This document shows, in pieces, positions 1 through 8,822 of a DNA stretch of 64,000 nt; position 1 is the first letter of the stretch, and each line of letters starts with the position of its first letter. The translations under genes were made by a program, and so were the position numbers. The notes under the pieces are model-generated. The model worked only from the letters and a program-made list of their open reading frames with translations, was not told where the DNA came from and ran no database searches. This DNA is from Priestia abyssalis (GTDB lineage: Bacteria; Bacillota; Bacilli; Bacillales; Bacillaceae_H), in NCBI RefSeq assembly GCF_002019595.1, contig NZ_KV917369.1, forward strand, positions 5,500,326 to 5,564,325, written 5' to 3'.

Positions 1-829
1 TAAAGCTCTTACAATCGCTGGTTCTGATAGCAGCGGGGGTGCTGGTATTCAAGCTGATTTAAAGACATTCCAAGAGCGTGGAGTTTACGGGATGACTGCT
101 CTTACGACCATTGTGGCAATGGATCCATCTAACGGATGGTCGCACAGTGTTTTTCCTATCGATGTCGAAACATTGCGTGCTCAATTAAAAACCATTATTG
201 AAGGTATAGGAGTACAGGCCCTTAAAACAGGGATGCTCGGTTCTGTTGAAATCATTGAATTGGCCGCTGAAACCATTGACAAACATAAAATTCAAAACGT
301 CGTAGTCGATCCGGTTATGGTTTGCAAAGGTGAAGATGAGGTACTGCACCCGGAAACAGCAGAAAGCCTGAGGGATGTCCTTGTTCCAAGAGCGATAGTG
401 GTAACACCGAACTTGTTTGAAGCCGGGCAATTAAGTGGGATTGGAACTATTCGTACCATTGAACAAATGCAGGAAGCGGCAGTGAAAATTCACGAACTAG
501 GCGCCAAGTATGTCCTTATTAAAGGCGGCGGCAAATTACAGCACGAAAAAGCCGTAGACGTCCTTTATGATGGAAAAACGTTTGATATTTTAGAGTCTGA
601 TCGTATCGAAACAACCTATACTCACGGAGCAGGATGCACTTATTCTGCAGCTATTGCTGCTGAATTAGCAAAAGGCCAGCCTGTCAAAGAAGCCATTTTA
701 ACAGCAAAAGCCTTCATTACAGAAGCTATACGTCATTCTTTTCCATTAAATCAATATGTGGGTCCTACAAATCACGGAGCTTATCGCAACTATGCAGAAG
801 GCAAAACTGAAGAAGCTGTCAACAACTAA
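1..829 (+). CDS. pdxK: pyridoxal/hydroxymethylpyrimidine kinase (PdxK/ThiD family), 5' end cut by window
   Basis: The open frame runs from base 2 and lacks only the first few residues of the family. It phosphorylates B6 vitamers, and possibly hydroxymethylpyrimidine, with ATP in the cytoplasm, feeding PLP salvage. The visible N-terminus carries the ribokinase-fold motif AGSDSSGGAGIQADLK, and DPVMVCKG follows mid-protein. The C-terminal THGAGCTYSAA supplies the anion-hole GxGC with catalytic Cys typical of the Gram-positive PdxK group. The ending SFPLNQYVGPT matches my memory of B. subtilis PdxK. A hairpin follows the stop, so this ends a transcription unit. A ThiD-only function cannot be excluded. 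Confidence 0.9.
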   Translation, partial: KALTIAGSDSSGGAGIQADLKTFQERGVYGMTALTTIVAMDPSNGWSHSVFPIDVETLRAQLKTIIEGIGVQALKTGMLGSVEIIELAAETIDKHKIQNVVVDPVMVCKGEDEVLHPETAESLRDVLVPRAIVVTPNLFEAGQLSGIGTIRTIEQMQEAAVKIHELGAKYVLIKGGGKLQHEKAVDVLYDGKTFDILESDRIETTYTHGAGCTYSAAIAAELAKGQPVKEAILTAKAFITEAIRHSFPLNQYVGPTNHGAYRNYAEGKTEEAVNN

Positions 830-852
830 AAACTTAGATCAAATAAGCCAAT

Positions 853-906
853 AAAAAGGCATCAGGAAAATCCTTGTTTTCGCTGGATTGTCCTGATGCT
901 CTTTTG
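853..906 (+). terminator. pdxK terminator
   Basis: Arms GCATCAGGA (859-867) and TCCTGATGC (891-899) are perfect complements, preceded by an A-run and followed by CTTTT. The loop is long and contains an inner AATCC/GGATT pairing. Placed 24 bases after the pdxK stop. Confidence 0.7.
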
Positions 907-1049
907 AGATGGAGCTCCTTAATTCAGTTGATTTGCCTTAAGGCTTGCTAATCCTCTTTCTACAATATTCCCCAATGTTACCATGAGAAGATTATGAAGT
1001 GTAAATCTTTTGACAGTTTATGAACGATTTTCACTTCATTCTACAAAGA

Positions 1050-1078
1050 GAAAAACCCCCTCTTCCATCGAAGGGGGT
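1050..1078 (-). terminator. terminator of the HAD hydrolase gene
   Basis: Arms ACCCCCT (1055-1061) and AGGGGGT (1072-1078) form a G/C-rich stem. On the minus strand it is followed by TTTTTCTC. The stem abuts the stop codon of the gene at 1078. Confidence 0.85.
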
Positions 1079-1950
1079 CAACCATTTTCACTTAGCGCTT
1101 TCATAATAGCCTTTGCTACACCATTTTGATTTTCATGATTTGTAGCGGTAACCATATGGCACATTTGTTGAATGTCCTCTGGTGCATTTCCCATCGCAAC
1201 TGCTCTTCCTACTACTTTAAACATGGAAATATCATTATAGCTATCACCGACAGCCATGGTTTCCGAGAGAGGAATTTCCTTTTTTTCAACAAAATTAGAT
1301 AAAGCAATGCCTTTTTGAGCGTCGATATGGGTTATTTCCAAGTTTTCAAAACCTGAAGAACTCACTGCTATTTGCCCGTTCTCTTGTAATTTCTCTTCTG
1401 CTTCAGCAAGCCTTGTGCCATCAAAAGAAAAAGCCAACAGCTTATATATTTCAATCTCTTCATCCTCAAATAAAGAGGCATAACTTTCAATCAAATGGAC
1501 TCTGCCCTTTTCAAAGCGCTCTTTTGCTCCCTCTAACGCTTTTTCGTAATCCTGCTTTTCATTGGCGCTCATAAAAATGTCTAAAATGACAGACAACGCT
1601 TTTTCATAGTCCTCTGAATATGTACCCCGGTTGGTATACACTTCGAAATAAACATCCAAGCTCTTCAGCAATGAAGCAATGTTTTTTGCTTCATGACTGT
1701 CCAGAGGGATAGAATAAAGCTTTTCTCCTTCAGCAGAGCGAACTTCCGCTCCATTCACGCAAATAATCGGACAACTAATGCCGGCCTCCTCTAATACAAA
1801 ATGTGCCTCTTCATAGGAACGCCCTGTTGCAACGACCACCTCTACACCCTTTGACTGTGCTGCACGAATAGCATCTGCATTCTCTTCACTTATCGTATGG
1901 CGGGTATTTACTAACGTTCCATCCATATCACTTGCAATACATTTAATCAT
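1078..1950 (-). CDS. Cof-type HAD-IIB family phosphatase
   Basis: A 290-residue haloacid-dehalogenase-type phosphatase. HAD motif I is DMDGT near the N-terminus (D is the nucleophile). Motif II (ATGRS) and motif IV (GDSYND near residue 240) are present, with a C2-cap insertion between them, as in the Cof/YwpJ/YwtE group that dephosphorylates sugar phosphates or flavin precursors. Substrate cannot be read from sequence. I chose the ATG at 1950 because AGAGGG lies 8 bases upstream of it; the GTG at 1959 directly abuts that ribosome site. Single gene with its own terminator. Confidence 0.85.
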   Translation of the reverse strand: MIKCIASDMDGTLVNTRHTISEENADAIRAAQSKGVEVVVATGRSYEEAHFVLEEAGISCPIICVNGAEVRSAEGEKLYSIPLDSHEAKNIASLLKSLDVYFEVYTNRGTYSEDYEKALSVILDIFMSANEKQDYEKALEGAKERFEKGRVHLIESYASLFEDEEIEIYKLLAFSFDGTRLAEAEEKLQENGQIAVSSSGFENLEITHIDAQKGIALSNFVEKKEIPLSETMAVGDSYNDISMFKVVGRAVAMGNAPEDIQQMCHMVTATNHENQNGVAKAIMKALSENG

Positions 1951-2130
1951 CCAGTACACCCTCTTTCTACTTTCTGTCGCTATATCTCGATAACTTCTCT
2001 TAAATTTTTACTCTCTATGTGTTCTTATTTCCAAAAAATTAAACATCATTTTATCTTATTTTTCCATTATAACACCTTTACTATTTATTCTCATGGTTGG
2101 CGCTTTTGGCGTATTAGAACTCATACAATA

Positions 2131-2188
2131 AAAAACACCGCTTCTCTTTTGGATTTTCATTTACCCAATAAGAGAAACGGCGCTTTCT
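2131..2188 (-). terminator. terminator downstream of the DUF3243 gene
   Basis: Arms CACCGCTTCTCTT (2136-2148) and AAGAGAAACGGCG (2170-2182) pair with two mismatches. On the minus strand the stem runs into TTTTTTATTG, and a T-run also follows on the plus strand. Confidence 0.8.
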
Positions 2189-2221
2189 TTTTTATTTTCA
2201 TCATTGTGTTTACATTAAAAC

Positions 2222-2563
2222 TTATTTTTCCTCTACTAGCCTTACAAGCATATGAGCAAGCATATGCTGCTGCTCCTTATTCCCTGATTTCCATAACTCT
2301 TGAAGCAGCTTCTCTTCTCTATTTTTCGGTTCTACATTGGCAGCCAAATAACCAGCTACCTTTTCTGCTGTTTTAGCGAGCTGCTCTTCGCCTAACCCCA
2401 ATTTTTTACCCAGTTCTACTTTTTCGCTCAAATAGCTTTTAAACGAATCAAAGTTGGCTGTAATTTCTTCAATTTTTTCGTCACCCATACGGTGAATGGC
2501 GCCTTCTACTTGATTTGTTTTTACTTGTCCGTCTTTCTCTACTACGTGTTGTTTTTCCATCAT
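2222..2563 (-). CDS. DUF3243 domain protein (YmfJ-like)
   Basis: A 113-residue soluble, charged protein. From about residue 27 the pattern NFDSFKSYLSEKVELGKKLG, then EEQLAKTAEKVAGYLA and NREEKLLQELW, is the all-helical DUF3243 family found across Bacillus (B. subtilis YmfJ is one member). This copy has an N-terminal extension of about 25 residues. Function is unknown. Tandem ATGs at 2563 and 2560 are both served by a GAGGAGAGG ribosome site, so the start is uncertain by one codon. It is monocistronic with a terminator at 2131-2188. Confidence 0.8.
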   Translation of the reverse strand: MMEKQHVVEKDGQVKTNQVEGAIHRMGDEKIEEITANFDSFKSYLSEKVELGKKLGLGEEQLAKTAEKVAGYLAANVEPKNREEKLLQELWKSGNKEQQHMLAHMLVRLVEEK

Positions 2564-2731
2564 AACCTCTCCTCACTCCTTGGAATTTTCTTTCTTTTTT
2601 TCTTTACTACTAATGAAATAACCGCTTTTTCTATCGATTAAACATAAATTGAATGTAGGCAAAAGAAATAGGGCTTTCATCTTTGGGAACAAAATATTCT
2701 AACTCACAGCATGATTCTGTAAAATTCAAAC

Positions 2732-2767
2732 ATCAAAAAAGACACTGTTCAAAGTGCCTTTTTTGAT
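2732..2767 (-). terminator. bidirectional terminator after kinase remnant
   Basis: ATCAAAAAAGACACT (2732-2746) pairs with AGTGCCTTTTTTGAT (2753-2767). Both strands end in a T-run; it sits 13 bases beyond the stop of the minus-strand remnant. Confidence 0.85.
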
Positions 2768-2779
2768 TCGTTGTGACGT

Positions 2780-3058
2780 TTAGGTTTGCTCATAAATCGG
2801 AATCCTTATTTTAAATGACGTTTTTTCTTCTGAAGAATCCAGATTAATTTCTCCTCTATATTTTCTAACCATTTCTTGTACAATAGATAAACTTTGCCCT
2901 CTCGCTTTTCCCTGCTTCCTATTCTTCGTTAAATACCCCTTTTGGAAAATCCGGTCTTTTTCTTCTTCTGCAATGACATTTATAGCTATTAAGATTAGCA
3001 GCATCATGACAGATAGGCTAATAATAGCTTTTAACTTTCTATTTCTAATATAATTCAT
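2780..3058 (-). pseudogene. sensor histidine kinase remnant with large in-frame internal deletion
   Basis: The 92-codon frame joins two parts of a GHKL sensor kinase. The first 30 residues (MNYIRNRKLK, then a hydrophobic helix) look like the N-terminal membrane segment. They run directly into EEEKDRIFQKGYLTKNRKQG and the end of the ATPase domain (a G2-like ARGQSLSIVQEMV, then INLDSSEEKTSFKIRIP). The sensor, phospho-acceptor His, N box and G1 box are absent. The start is set by GGAGAG 8 bases before ATG 3058, so the original translation signal is kept. Note GLS has become SLS in the G2 region. It resembles the Spo0B/CitA type. It cannot be catalytically active. Confidence 0.7.
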
Positions 3059-3227
3059 AAGGCTCTCCATTAATTCCAGCAAAAACAGTATCGGATGCGG
3101 ATAAAGGCATTCAATGACTTTCCCCGCCATTATCCTACTGCATTTATCTTTTTCTAGATTCTCTTCAAGTAAGATGCTGATTTTAAAAGTTTTTTGTTCA
3201 TTCGTGCAGCTTAGCTTTTCAGTTATT

Positions 3228-4001
3228 TCATTCCTTTACTTTAGCGAGTACATCTTTTCCGCCTGTTACAGAAATAACTGCCCCTGTAATGAAATCTGAT
3301 TGTTCCTCACATAAAAAGCAGATGGTTCTGGCAATATCTTGACCGGTACCGGCACGTTGAACAGGTGTTGCTTCATCCATTTGCGCTTTTGCCTGTTCAA
3401 TACCTGCTTCCTTCCACTCACCGATGATATCTCCTGGACATACCATGTTGACCGTAATTTTATTTTTAGCCTCCTCCAGTGCCAATGTTTTCGTCAAGGA
3501 TACCAGGCCTGCTTTAGCAGCTGCAAATGCTGAACGATATTTCCAGCCAGGGGCTGTTTCCGCTCGATCAAAACCAATATTTACAATTCTGCCCCACCCT
3601 TGTTTCCTCATGAAGGGAATAATCAATTTACATAGGTAAAATACGCTGTTTAAATTGCCATTAATCATATAATTCCATTCTTCAATTTCGTAATCAATCA
3701 TTCTTTTTCGTTCAAATACATACGGGCCTGCATTGTTCACTAAAATATCGATTTGTCCAAAATACTCTATGGCTTGTGAAACCATTGATTGACAGTCTTC
3801 AAATCGGGAAATATCCCCTTTGAGAACCAATGTTTTAATGCCATATGTTTTTTCTAATGAAAGGGCTAATTCCCTCGTTTTTTCCTCGCTGTTTACATAG
3901 TTCAAAATAAGATTGGATCCTTTGTCTGCCAGCTCTATAGCTGTCCGCTTACCCAGTCCTGTCCCGCTTCCTGTAATAAAAGATACGCTCGTTTGATTCA
4001 A
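3228..4001 (-). CDS. short-chain dehydrogenase/reductase family protein lacking the catalytic Tyr
   Basis: A 257-residue Rossmann protein. The cofactor loop TGSGTGLG is at residues 10-17 and the structural NNAG at 89-92. The active site is atypical: the Y-x3-K pair reads F159-A-A-A-K163, and the position of the usual Ser (about 146) is Arg in NIGFDRAE. The only nearby Tyr (155) is eight residues from the Lys. It still looks folded and intact. It resembles FabG-like SDRs of Bacillus (possibly YtkK); the substrate is unknown. Translation probably starts at TTG 4001, six bases after GGGTGG. Upstream there is no co-directional partner. Confidence 0.8.
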   Translation of the reverse strand: MNQTSVSFITGSGTGLGKRTAIELADKGSNLILNYVNSEEKTRELALSLEKTYGIKTLVLKGDISRFEDCQSMVSQAIEYFGQIDILVNNAGPYVFERKRMIDYEIEEWNYMINGNLNSVFYLCKLIIPFMRKQGWGRIVNIGFDRAETAPGWKYRSAFAAAKAGLVSLTKTLALEEAKNKITVNMVCPGDIIGEWKEAGIEQAKAQMDEATPVQRAGTGQDIARTICFLCEEQSDFITGAVISVTGGKDVLAKVKE

Positions 4002-4385
4002 TGATTTCCACCCTTTACAAACACAGTTTTGGTGATATCAAGATACATTTTTTCACACTCTCTCATTATAGCGAGCAGACAGAACAGAAGAAAGTTTTAG
4101 GGTTTGGATCTGTTCATTCAACAAATCGTTAAATTTGTCACTAAGTTTATAACCTTTTCCTTGTATGTTCATGATTCCAAATCAGTAAAAGGAACTTTTC
4201 CTCGCATTAACAGACAGTAAGACCTCCACTGATGGAAGTTTCCTTTATTTTTTTATAAAACTGATTATTTAAAGGAAATTGTTGTTTTAAATAGAATGTT
4301 TAGTAAACCTAAAAATATTGTATGTAATTGTAAGATTTAATGAATGACAGATTATAATTTCTTAATATAGTAAAGGAGATTTATG
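4002..4385. other. 384-base intergenic region
   Basis: It lies between the divergent SDR and rocB-like genes. A hairpin ACCTCCA(CTGA)TGGAAGT at about 4211-4228 is followed by a T-rich tract on the plus strand, but no plus-strand gene ends before it. A weak sigma-A-like promoter for the rocB-like gene is visible: TTGTAA (4328-4333), 19 bases, TATAAT (4353-4358). No -24/-12 sigma-L element was found. Confidence 0.4.
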
Positions 4386-6035
4386 ATGTTAAATTGTCGA
4401 GAAGATGTTTTATCCTTTACAAAACAGCTTGTAAACATAGAGAGTATTGTCAATACGGATGGGGAAAAAGTCATCGCCCAAGCGTTGCTTACCCTTATTT
4501 CTTCCTTTCCCTATTTTGCCGAAAATCCTTCACATGTAACGAAAGTTCAGACGGTTAATGATGAACGCGAGCGTTATAATGTACTGGCCTTTGTAAAGGG
4601 AACCAAAAAAGAAAGCCACAAAACCATCATTTTAATGGGTCATATGGATACGGTAGGAATCGATGATTTCAATCAGTTACAGACACAGGCATGCAACCCC
4701 GATGACCTAATGGAAGCTTTGAAACACGAGGTCCTTCCGCCGAATATTCAAGAACATTTACAATCAGGGGATTGGTTGTTTGGCCGCGGGGTACTTGATA
4801 TGAAGAGCGGCGTTGCCAGCCATCTTTATCTTTTAAAATATTATTCGGAACATCCGGAAGAGTTAGAAGGGAACCTTGTACTTGTTGCTGAATGTGATGA
4901 AGAAGATGGTTCACACGGTATTCTCTCGGCCCTTAAAGTATTAAAGAACTGGAAAGAAGAACATGGCTTTGATTATATCGCAGCCATTAATGCCGACTTT
5001 GTTTCTCCTCGTTTTGAGGGTGATCAAAACCGCTATATCTATAAGGGAACCGTCGGAAAGCTGCTGCCTTCTTTCTTTATTACAGGGGCAGAAACCCATG
5101 TTGGCTCTTGTTTTGAAGGATTAGACCCAAATCTGATTGCAGCTGAACTTACCAACCAAATCAGCTATAATCCTGAATTATGCAACGAGGCCTATGGAGA
5201 AGTGACAGTTCCGCCAGTTTCCTTAAAGCAAACCGATTTAAAACCTTCTTACACTGTACAGACCGCGTTATCTGCCTATGTTTACTATAACTTTTTCATT
5301 TACTCATGGACGCCTAAAGAAGTATTAGAAAAGTTAAAAAAACAGGCTGAAATCGCTTTTGATAAAACTCTTTCTTTATTTACGGAACGATATAAAACGT
5401 ACAGTGAATTAAGTAGCGAGCCTTACCAGCCTATTCCATGGCGTTCTCGTGTCATGACTTATGAGGAAATGCATCAGCAGCTTCTCAGTGAACATGGATA
5501 TGTGTATGAAGAACATATGGACAATTTTAAAGAAAAACTGCTTTTAGATGTATTACTGGACACTCGTATGTTTGCTGCAAGAGTAGTAGAAGAAGCCTGG
5601 AGATGGGTGAAAGATAAGAGTCCGGCCATCATCCTTTTTTACTCGTCTCTTTATTCCCCAAGAATCGAGATGACGGGAGAGACGGAAAAAGAAAGAAACT
5701 TAATGGAAGCATTAGATCAAGCGATAGCTGATATCCAACCAACTTACCAGCAACCCATTATATCAAGGAATTTCTTCCCTTATATTTCAGATATGAGTTT
5801 TGTTGCCTTAAGCGATGATGAGGAATCCATCCAAGCGGTTTCCGATAATAATCCGGGATGGGGAACGAAGCATTATGTAGATTATCAAGATATTCGCGAT
5901 ATCAATGTACCCGTCATTAATATCGGCCCTTACGGCTTAGATGCCCATAAAAAATTTGAGCGCATGGAAATGACTTATTCATTAGAGATCGTACCGAATT
6001 TAACTCATAACGTAATCAAAAATTTACTGAAGTGA
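4386..6035 (+). CDS. rocB: RocB-like M20 family zinc peptidase/deacylase
   Basis: A 549-residue M20-family metallohydrolase. The zinc ligands of the family are visible: H86-x-D88 in GHMDTVG, Asp in GVLDMKSG near residue 136, and the EEDGSHG segment near 175. The length and the absence of the short-peptidase lid fit B. subtilis RocB, an arginine/ornithine utilisation protein of unproven biochemistry. ATG 4386 is preferred over ATG 4383 because AAAGGAG lies seven bases before it. No other roc genes or RocR/sigma-L signals are nearby, so a role in arginine use is inferred only from similarity. A strong hairpin follows the stop. Confidence 0.8.
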   Translation: MLNCREDVLSFTKQLVNIESIVNTDGEKVIAQALLTLISSFPYFAENPSHVTKVQTVNDERERYNVLAFVKGTKKESHKTIILMGHMDTVGIDDFNQLQTQACNPDDLMEALKHEVLPPNIQEHLQSGDWLFGRGVLDMKSGVASHLYLLKYYSEHPEELEGNLVLVAECDEEDGSHGILSALKVLKNWKEEHGFDYIAAINADFVSPRFEGDQNRYIYKGTVGKLLPSFFITGAETHVGSCFEGLDPNLIAAELTNQISYNPELCNEAYGEVTVPPVSLKQTDLKPSYTVQTALSAYVYYNFFIYSWTPKEVLEKLKKQAEIAFDKTLSLFTERYKTYSELSSEPYQPIPWRSRVMTYEEMHQQLLSEHGYVYEEHMDNFKEKLLLDVLLDTRMFAARVVEEAWRWVKDKSPAIILFYSSLYSPRIEMTGETEKERNLMEALDQAIADIQPTYQQPIISRNFFPYISDMSFVALSDDEESIQAVSDNNPGWGTKHYVDYQDIRDINVPVINIGPYGLDAHKKFERMEMTYSLEIVPNLTHNVIKNLLK

Positions 6036-6113
6036 TTGCCCCCCCTAAATATGAACGATACCGCTATATACCAATCAGGCGGTTATGATACGTTCATTTT
6101 TAGGGGCTTTTTG
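6036..6113 (+). terminator. terminator after rocB-like gene
   Basis: CCCCTAAA with ATGAACG (6042-6057) pairs with CGTTCAT and TTTAGGGG (6091-6106), then CTTTTTG. The long stem encloses an inner CCGC/GCGG-like pairing. Confidence 0.75.
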
Positions 6114-6321
6114 TGTTCCTTAAACTTTACTCTAGAAAAAGTGATTCTTTCTTGCTTTTTTATTGCAATATGAAAAGGTTTTGATTAAAATAAAGTACGT
6201 GCAAGCGATTGCGCTAAACTTTCACTAAAAAGATGAGTACATAGAATAGTAATCATCATAATTTTACACCTTTTATTTTTCACTATAAAGAAAACGGATA
6301 CACAAGGAGGAGGAATTACGG

Positions 6322-7971
6322 ATGAAAAAGATGAAGTTTGCTTCATTTGACTTCTGGCAAAAGTTTGGTAAGGCTTTATTGGTTGTCGTGGCAGTAATGC
6401 CTGCAGCTGGGATTATGATTTCCCTAGGTAAATTAATAGGTATGTCTACAGGAGATATATCATTTTTGCAAACGATTGCACGAGTCATGGAAGACATCGG
6501 TTGGGGAATTATTACGAATTTACATGTGTTATTTGCTGTTGCTATTGGAGGATCTTGGGCAAAAGAACGGGCTGGAGGTGCCTTCGCAGCTTTAATCGCA
6601 TTTGTATTGATTAACCGCATTACAGGATCTATTTTCGGTGTAAACGGTGCCATGTTGGCAGATCCTGAAGCTACTGTAACATCTTTAATCGGCAGTGAAC
6701 TAGTAGTAAAAGATTACTTTACATCAATTCTTGGTGCCCCTGCCTTGAACATGGGGGTATTCGTAGGGATTATCTCCGGTTTCTTAGGAGCGAATCTATT
6801 CAATAAATATTATAATTATGATAAATTGCCACAGTCTCTTTCATTTTTTAACGGTAAACGATTCGTACCATTTGTGGTTATCGCAGGTTCTGTTGTAACC
6901 GCTATCGTATTATCATTCGTTTGGCCTTTTGTTCAAGGAATGTTAAACGACTTTGGACGTTGGATTGCATCATCTCGTGATACAGCTCCAATCATTGCTC
7001 CATTTATCTTTGGTGCATTAGAACGTTTACTATTGCCTTTTGGATTACACCATATGCTTACTGTTCCAATGAACTATACAGAACTTGGCGGAACATATAC
7101 CATTTTAACAGGTTCAAGTGCTGGACAAGCAGTAGCAGGACAAGATCCATTATGGCTTGCTTGGATTGCAGACTTAAATAATTTCCTTGCGGCTGGCGAT
7201 ACTGCAAGCTATAACCAATTATTGAATGATGTGACTCCTGCACGCTTTAAAGTAGGACAAATGATCCTTTCTTGTGCATCTCTACTTGGTATTGCATTTG
7301 CCATGTACCGTAACGTTGACAAAGATAAGCGTTCAAAATATAAATCTATGTTCTTCTCTGCAGCGTTAGCCGTATTCTTAACAGGAGTTACAGAGCCAAT
7401 CGAATTTATGTTCATGTTTGCTGCTCCAATCCTTTATGTCGCTTATGCAATCATGACGGGTTTGGCCTTCGCTATCGTTGATATTATCGATATTCGCGTT
7501 CACTCATTTGGAATCATTGAGTTATTAACTCGTACTCCAATGATTGTAAAAGCCGGTCTTTGGTTAGATCTCGTAAACTTTGTAGTAGCTTGTCTTGTAT
7601 TCTTTGGATTGAACTTTGCCGTAGCAAATTTCATGATCAAGAAATTCAACTTCCCTACACCAGGCCGTGCAGGTAATTATATCGAAGAAGAAGCAGTTTC
7701 AGCGGTACAGGGCAGTACAGCAACAAACGACCATTCTCTTGCTACAACAATTATTGGCTTATTAGGCGGACAAGAGAACATCGAAGACGTGGATGCTTGT
7801 ATGACTCGCCTTCGTGTTACAGTAAAAGATGCCAATGCCGTTGCTGCAGAACAGCAATGGAAGCAACACGGTGCGCTTGGATTAATCGTAAAAGATAAAG
7901 GGGTACAAGCGATTTATGGGCCAAAAGCAGATGTATTAAAATCTAATATTCAAGACCGCCTGGGAGCATAA
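6322..7971 (+). CDS. malT: maltose/glucose-type PTS permease, IICB fusion (MalT-like)
   Basis: A 549-residue phosphotransferase permease. The IIC domain (about residues 10-430) has roughly ten hydrophobic segments and the conserved GLHHMLTVPMNY and TGVTEPIEF motifs of the glucose superfamily. After a linker, the IIB domain (from about 470) has the phosphorylated Cys in DVDACMTRLRV. No IIA domain is attached, so phosphate must come from a IIA encoded elsewhere. The directly following phosphatase gene points to maltose as substrate; alpha-glucosides or glucose remain possible. AAGGAGGAGG lies upstream of ATG 6322. A weak cre-like TGCAAGCGATTGCG is at 6200-6213. Confidence 0.8.
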   Translation: MKKMKFASFDFWQKFGKALLVVVAVMPAAGIMISLGKLIGMSTGDISFLQTIARVMEDIGWGIITNLHVLFAVAIGGSWAKERAGGAFAALIAFVLINRITGSIFGVNGAMLADPEATVTSLIGSELVVKDYFTSILGAPALNMGVFVGIISGFLGANLFNKYYNYDKLPQSLSFFNGKRFVPFVVIAGSVVTAIVLSFVWPFVQGMLNDFGRWIASSRDTAPIIAPFIFGALERLLLPFGLHHMLTVPMNYTELGGTYTILTGSSAGQAVAGQDPLWLAWIADLNNFLAAGDTASYNQLLNDVTPARFKVGQMILSCASLLGIAFAMYRNVDKDKRSKYKSMFFSAALAVFLTGVTEPIEFMFMFAAPILYVAYAIMTGLAFAIVDIIDIRVHSFGIIELLTRTPMIVKAGLWLDLVNFVVACLVFFGLNFAVANFMIKKFNFPTPGRAGNYIEEEAVSAVQGSTATNDHSLATTIIGLLGGQENIEDVDACMTRLRVTVKDANAVAAEQQWKQHGALGLIVKDKGVQAIYGPKADVLKSNIQDRLGA

Positions 7972-7974
7972 GCT

Positions 7975-8766
7975 ATGAAGCTTTTAACGTTGAATTGCCA
8001 TTCTTGGCAAGAAGAGAATCAACTGAACAAAATCAAACATTTAGCTGAAACCATTCAAGAAAAATCTTATGATGTCATCGCTCTGCAAGAAGTGAGTCAA
8101 TCTATTGCTTCTCCTGTCGTATCCGGGCAATTAAAAGAAGACAACTTTGCTCTTGTTTTACTGGGAGAACTACAAAAGCTCGGAGTGACGGATTATGAGA
8201 TCATCTGGGATTTTGCTCATATCGGTTATGATATCTACGAAGAAGGACTAGCCATTTTAACGAAGCATCCCATTACCAGAGATAAATCCTTCTTCATTTC
8301 TAAAAATGAAGATACAAACTATTGGAAAACTCGAAAAATAGTGGGTGCTCAAATAGAATATAACGGTAAGCTCGTTTCCTTTTATTCTTGCCATCTCGGA
8401 TGGTGGGAAGATGAAGAAGAACCGTTTCAGCAGCAGCTGGATTCTCTTCTTCAGCAAACGAAACAAGAAACACTCACTTTTTGGATGGGGGATTTCAATA
8501 ATAACGCGCTGATTCGAGGAGAGGGATATGATTATATCTTAAAGCAAGGTTTATATGATACGTATCACCTGGCAGAAAAAGCTGACAGTGGTATAACCGT
8601 AAGAGGAAAGATTGCCGGATGGGATCAAAATAAGCAAGATTTACGAATTGATTTGATCTTAACGAATCAACCTATTTCTATTTTATCTTCAAATGTGATT
8701 TTTAATGGGGCAAACAAATTGGTTATTTCTGATCACTTTGGAGTAGAAATTCATGTAAAGCAATGA
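7975..8766 (+). CDS. mapP: endonuclease/exonuclease/phosphatase-fold protein, probable maltose 6'-phosphate phosphatase
   Basis: A 263-residue protein of the EEP (DNase I-like) fold. The metal-binding set is visible: Asn in LTLNCHS, Glu39 in LQEVS, the GDFNNN segment, and SDHFGV near the C-terminus. It starts three bases after the malT stop, with its GGGAG ribosome site inside malT, so the two are co-translated. In Enterococcus faecalis an EEP-type enzyme, MapP, dephosphorylates maltose 6'-phosphate delivered by the MalT PTS, and this gene pair mirrors that pathway. A nuclease role is less likely, given the context. No maltose phosphorylase or glucosidase gene is in the window. Confidence 0.72.
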   Translation: MKLLTLNCHSWQEENQLNKIKHLAETIQEKSYDVIALQEVSQSIASPVVSGQLKEDNFALVLLGELQKLGVTDYEIIWDFAHIGYDIYEEGLAILTKHPITRDKSFFISKNEDTNYWKTRKIVGAQIEYNGKLVSFYSCHLGWWEDEEEPFQQQLDSLLQQTKQETLTFWMGDFNNNALIRGEGYDYILKQGLYDTYHLAEKADSGITVRGKIAGWDQNKQDLRIDLILTNQPISILSSNVIFNGANKLVISDHFGVEIHVKQ

Positions 8767-8770
8767 TAAA

Positions 8771-8818
8771 GAGGCTGGACCAGAAAGATAAAATTTATCC
8801 TTCTGATCCAGCCTTTCT
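8771..8818. terminator. bidirectional terminator between mapP and the ATPase gene
   Basis: GAGGCTGGACCAGAA (8771-8785) pairs with TTCTGATCCAGCCTT (8801-8815) with two mismatches. It belongs to the gaggctgg-type hairpins common after Firmicutes genes and separates two converging genes. Confidence 0.8.
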
Positions 8819-8822
8819 CCAT

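Noticed and set aside
2017..2376. Plus-strand 119-codon open frame
   Set aside because: It crosses a bidirectional terminator and overlaps the DUF3243 gene antisense; composition shows no protein family.
4002..4385. Possible sigma-L (-24/-12) promoter for the rocB-like gene
   Set aside because: No TGGCAC-N5-TTGCA element is present, unlike the roc promoters of B. subtilis.
6200..6213. cre-like TGCAAGCGATTGCG before malT
   Set aside because: It misses the conserved CA of the right half and has no clear promoter around it; too weak to list as a site.
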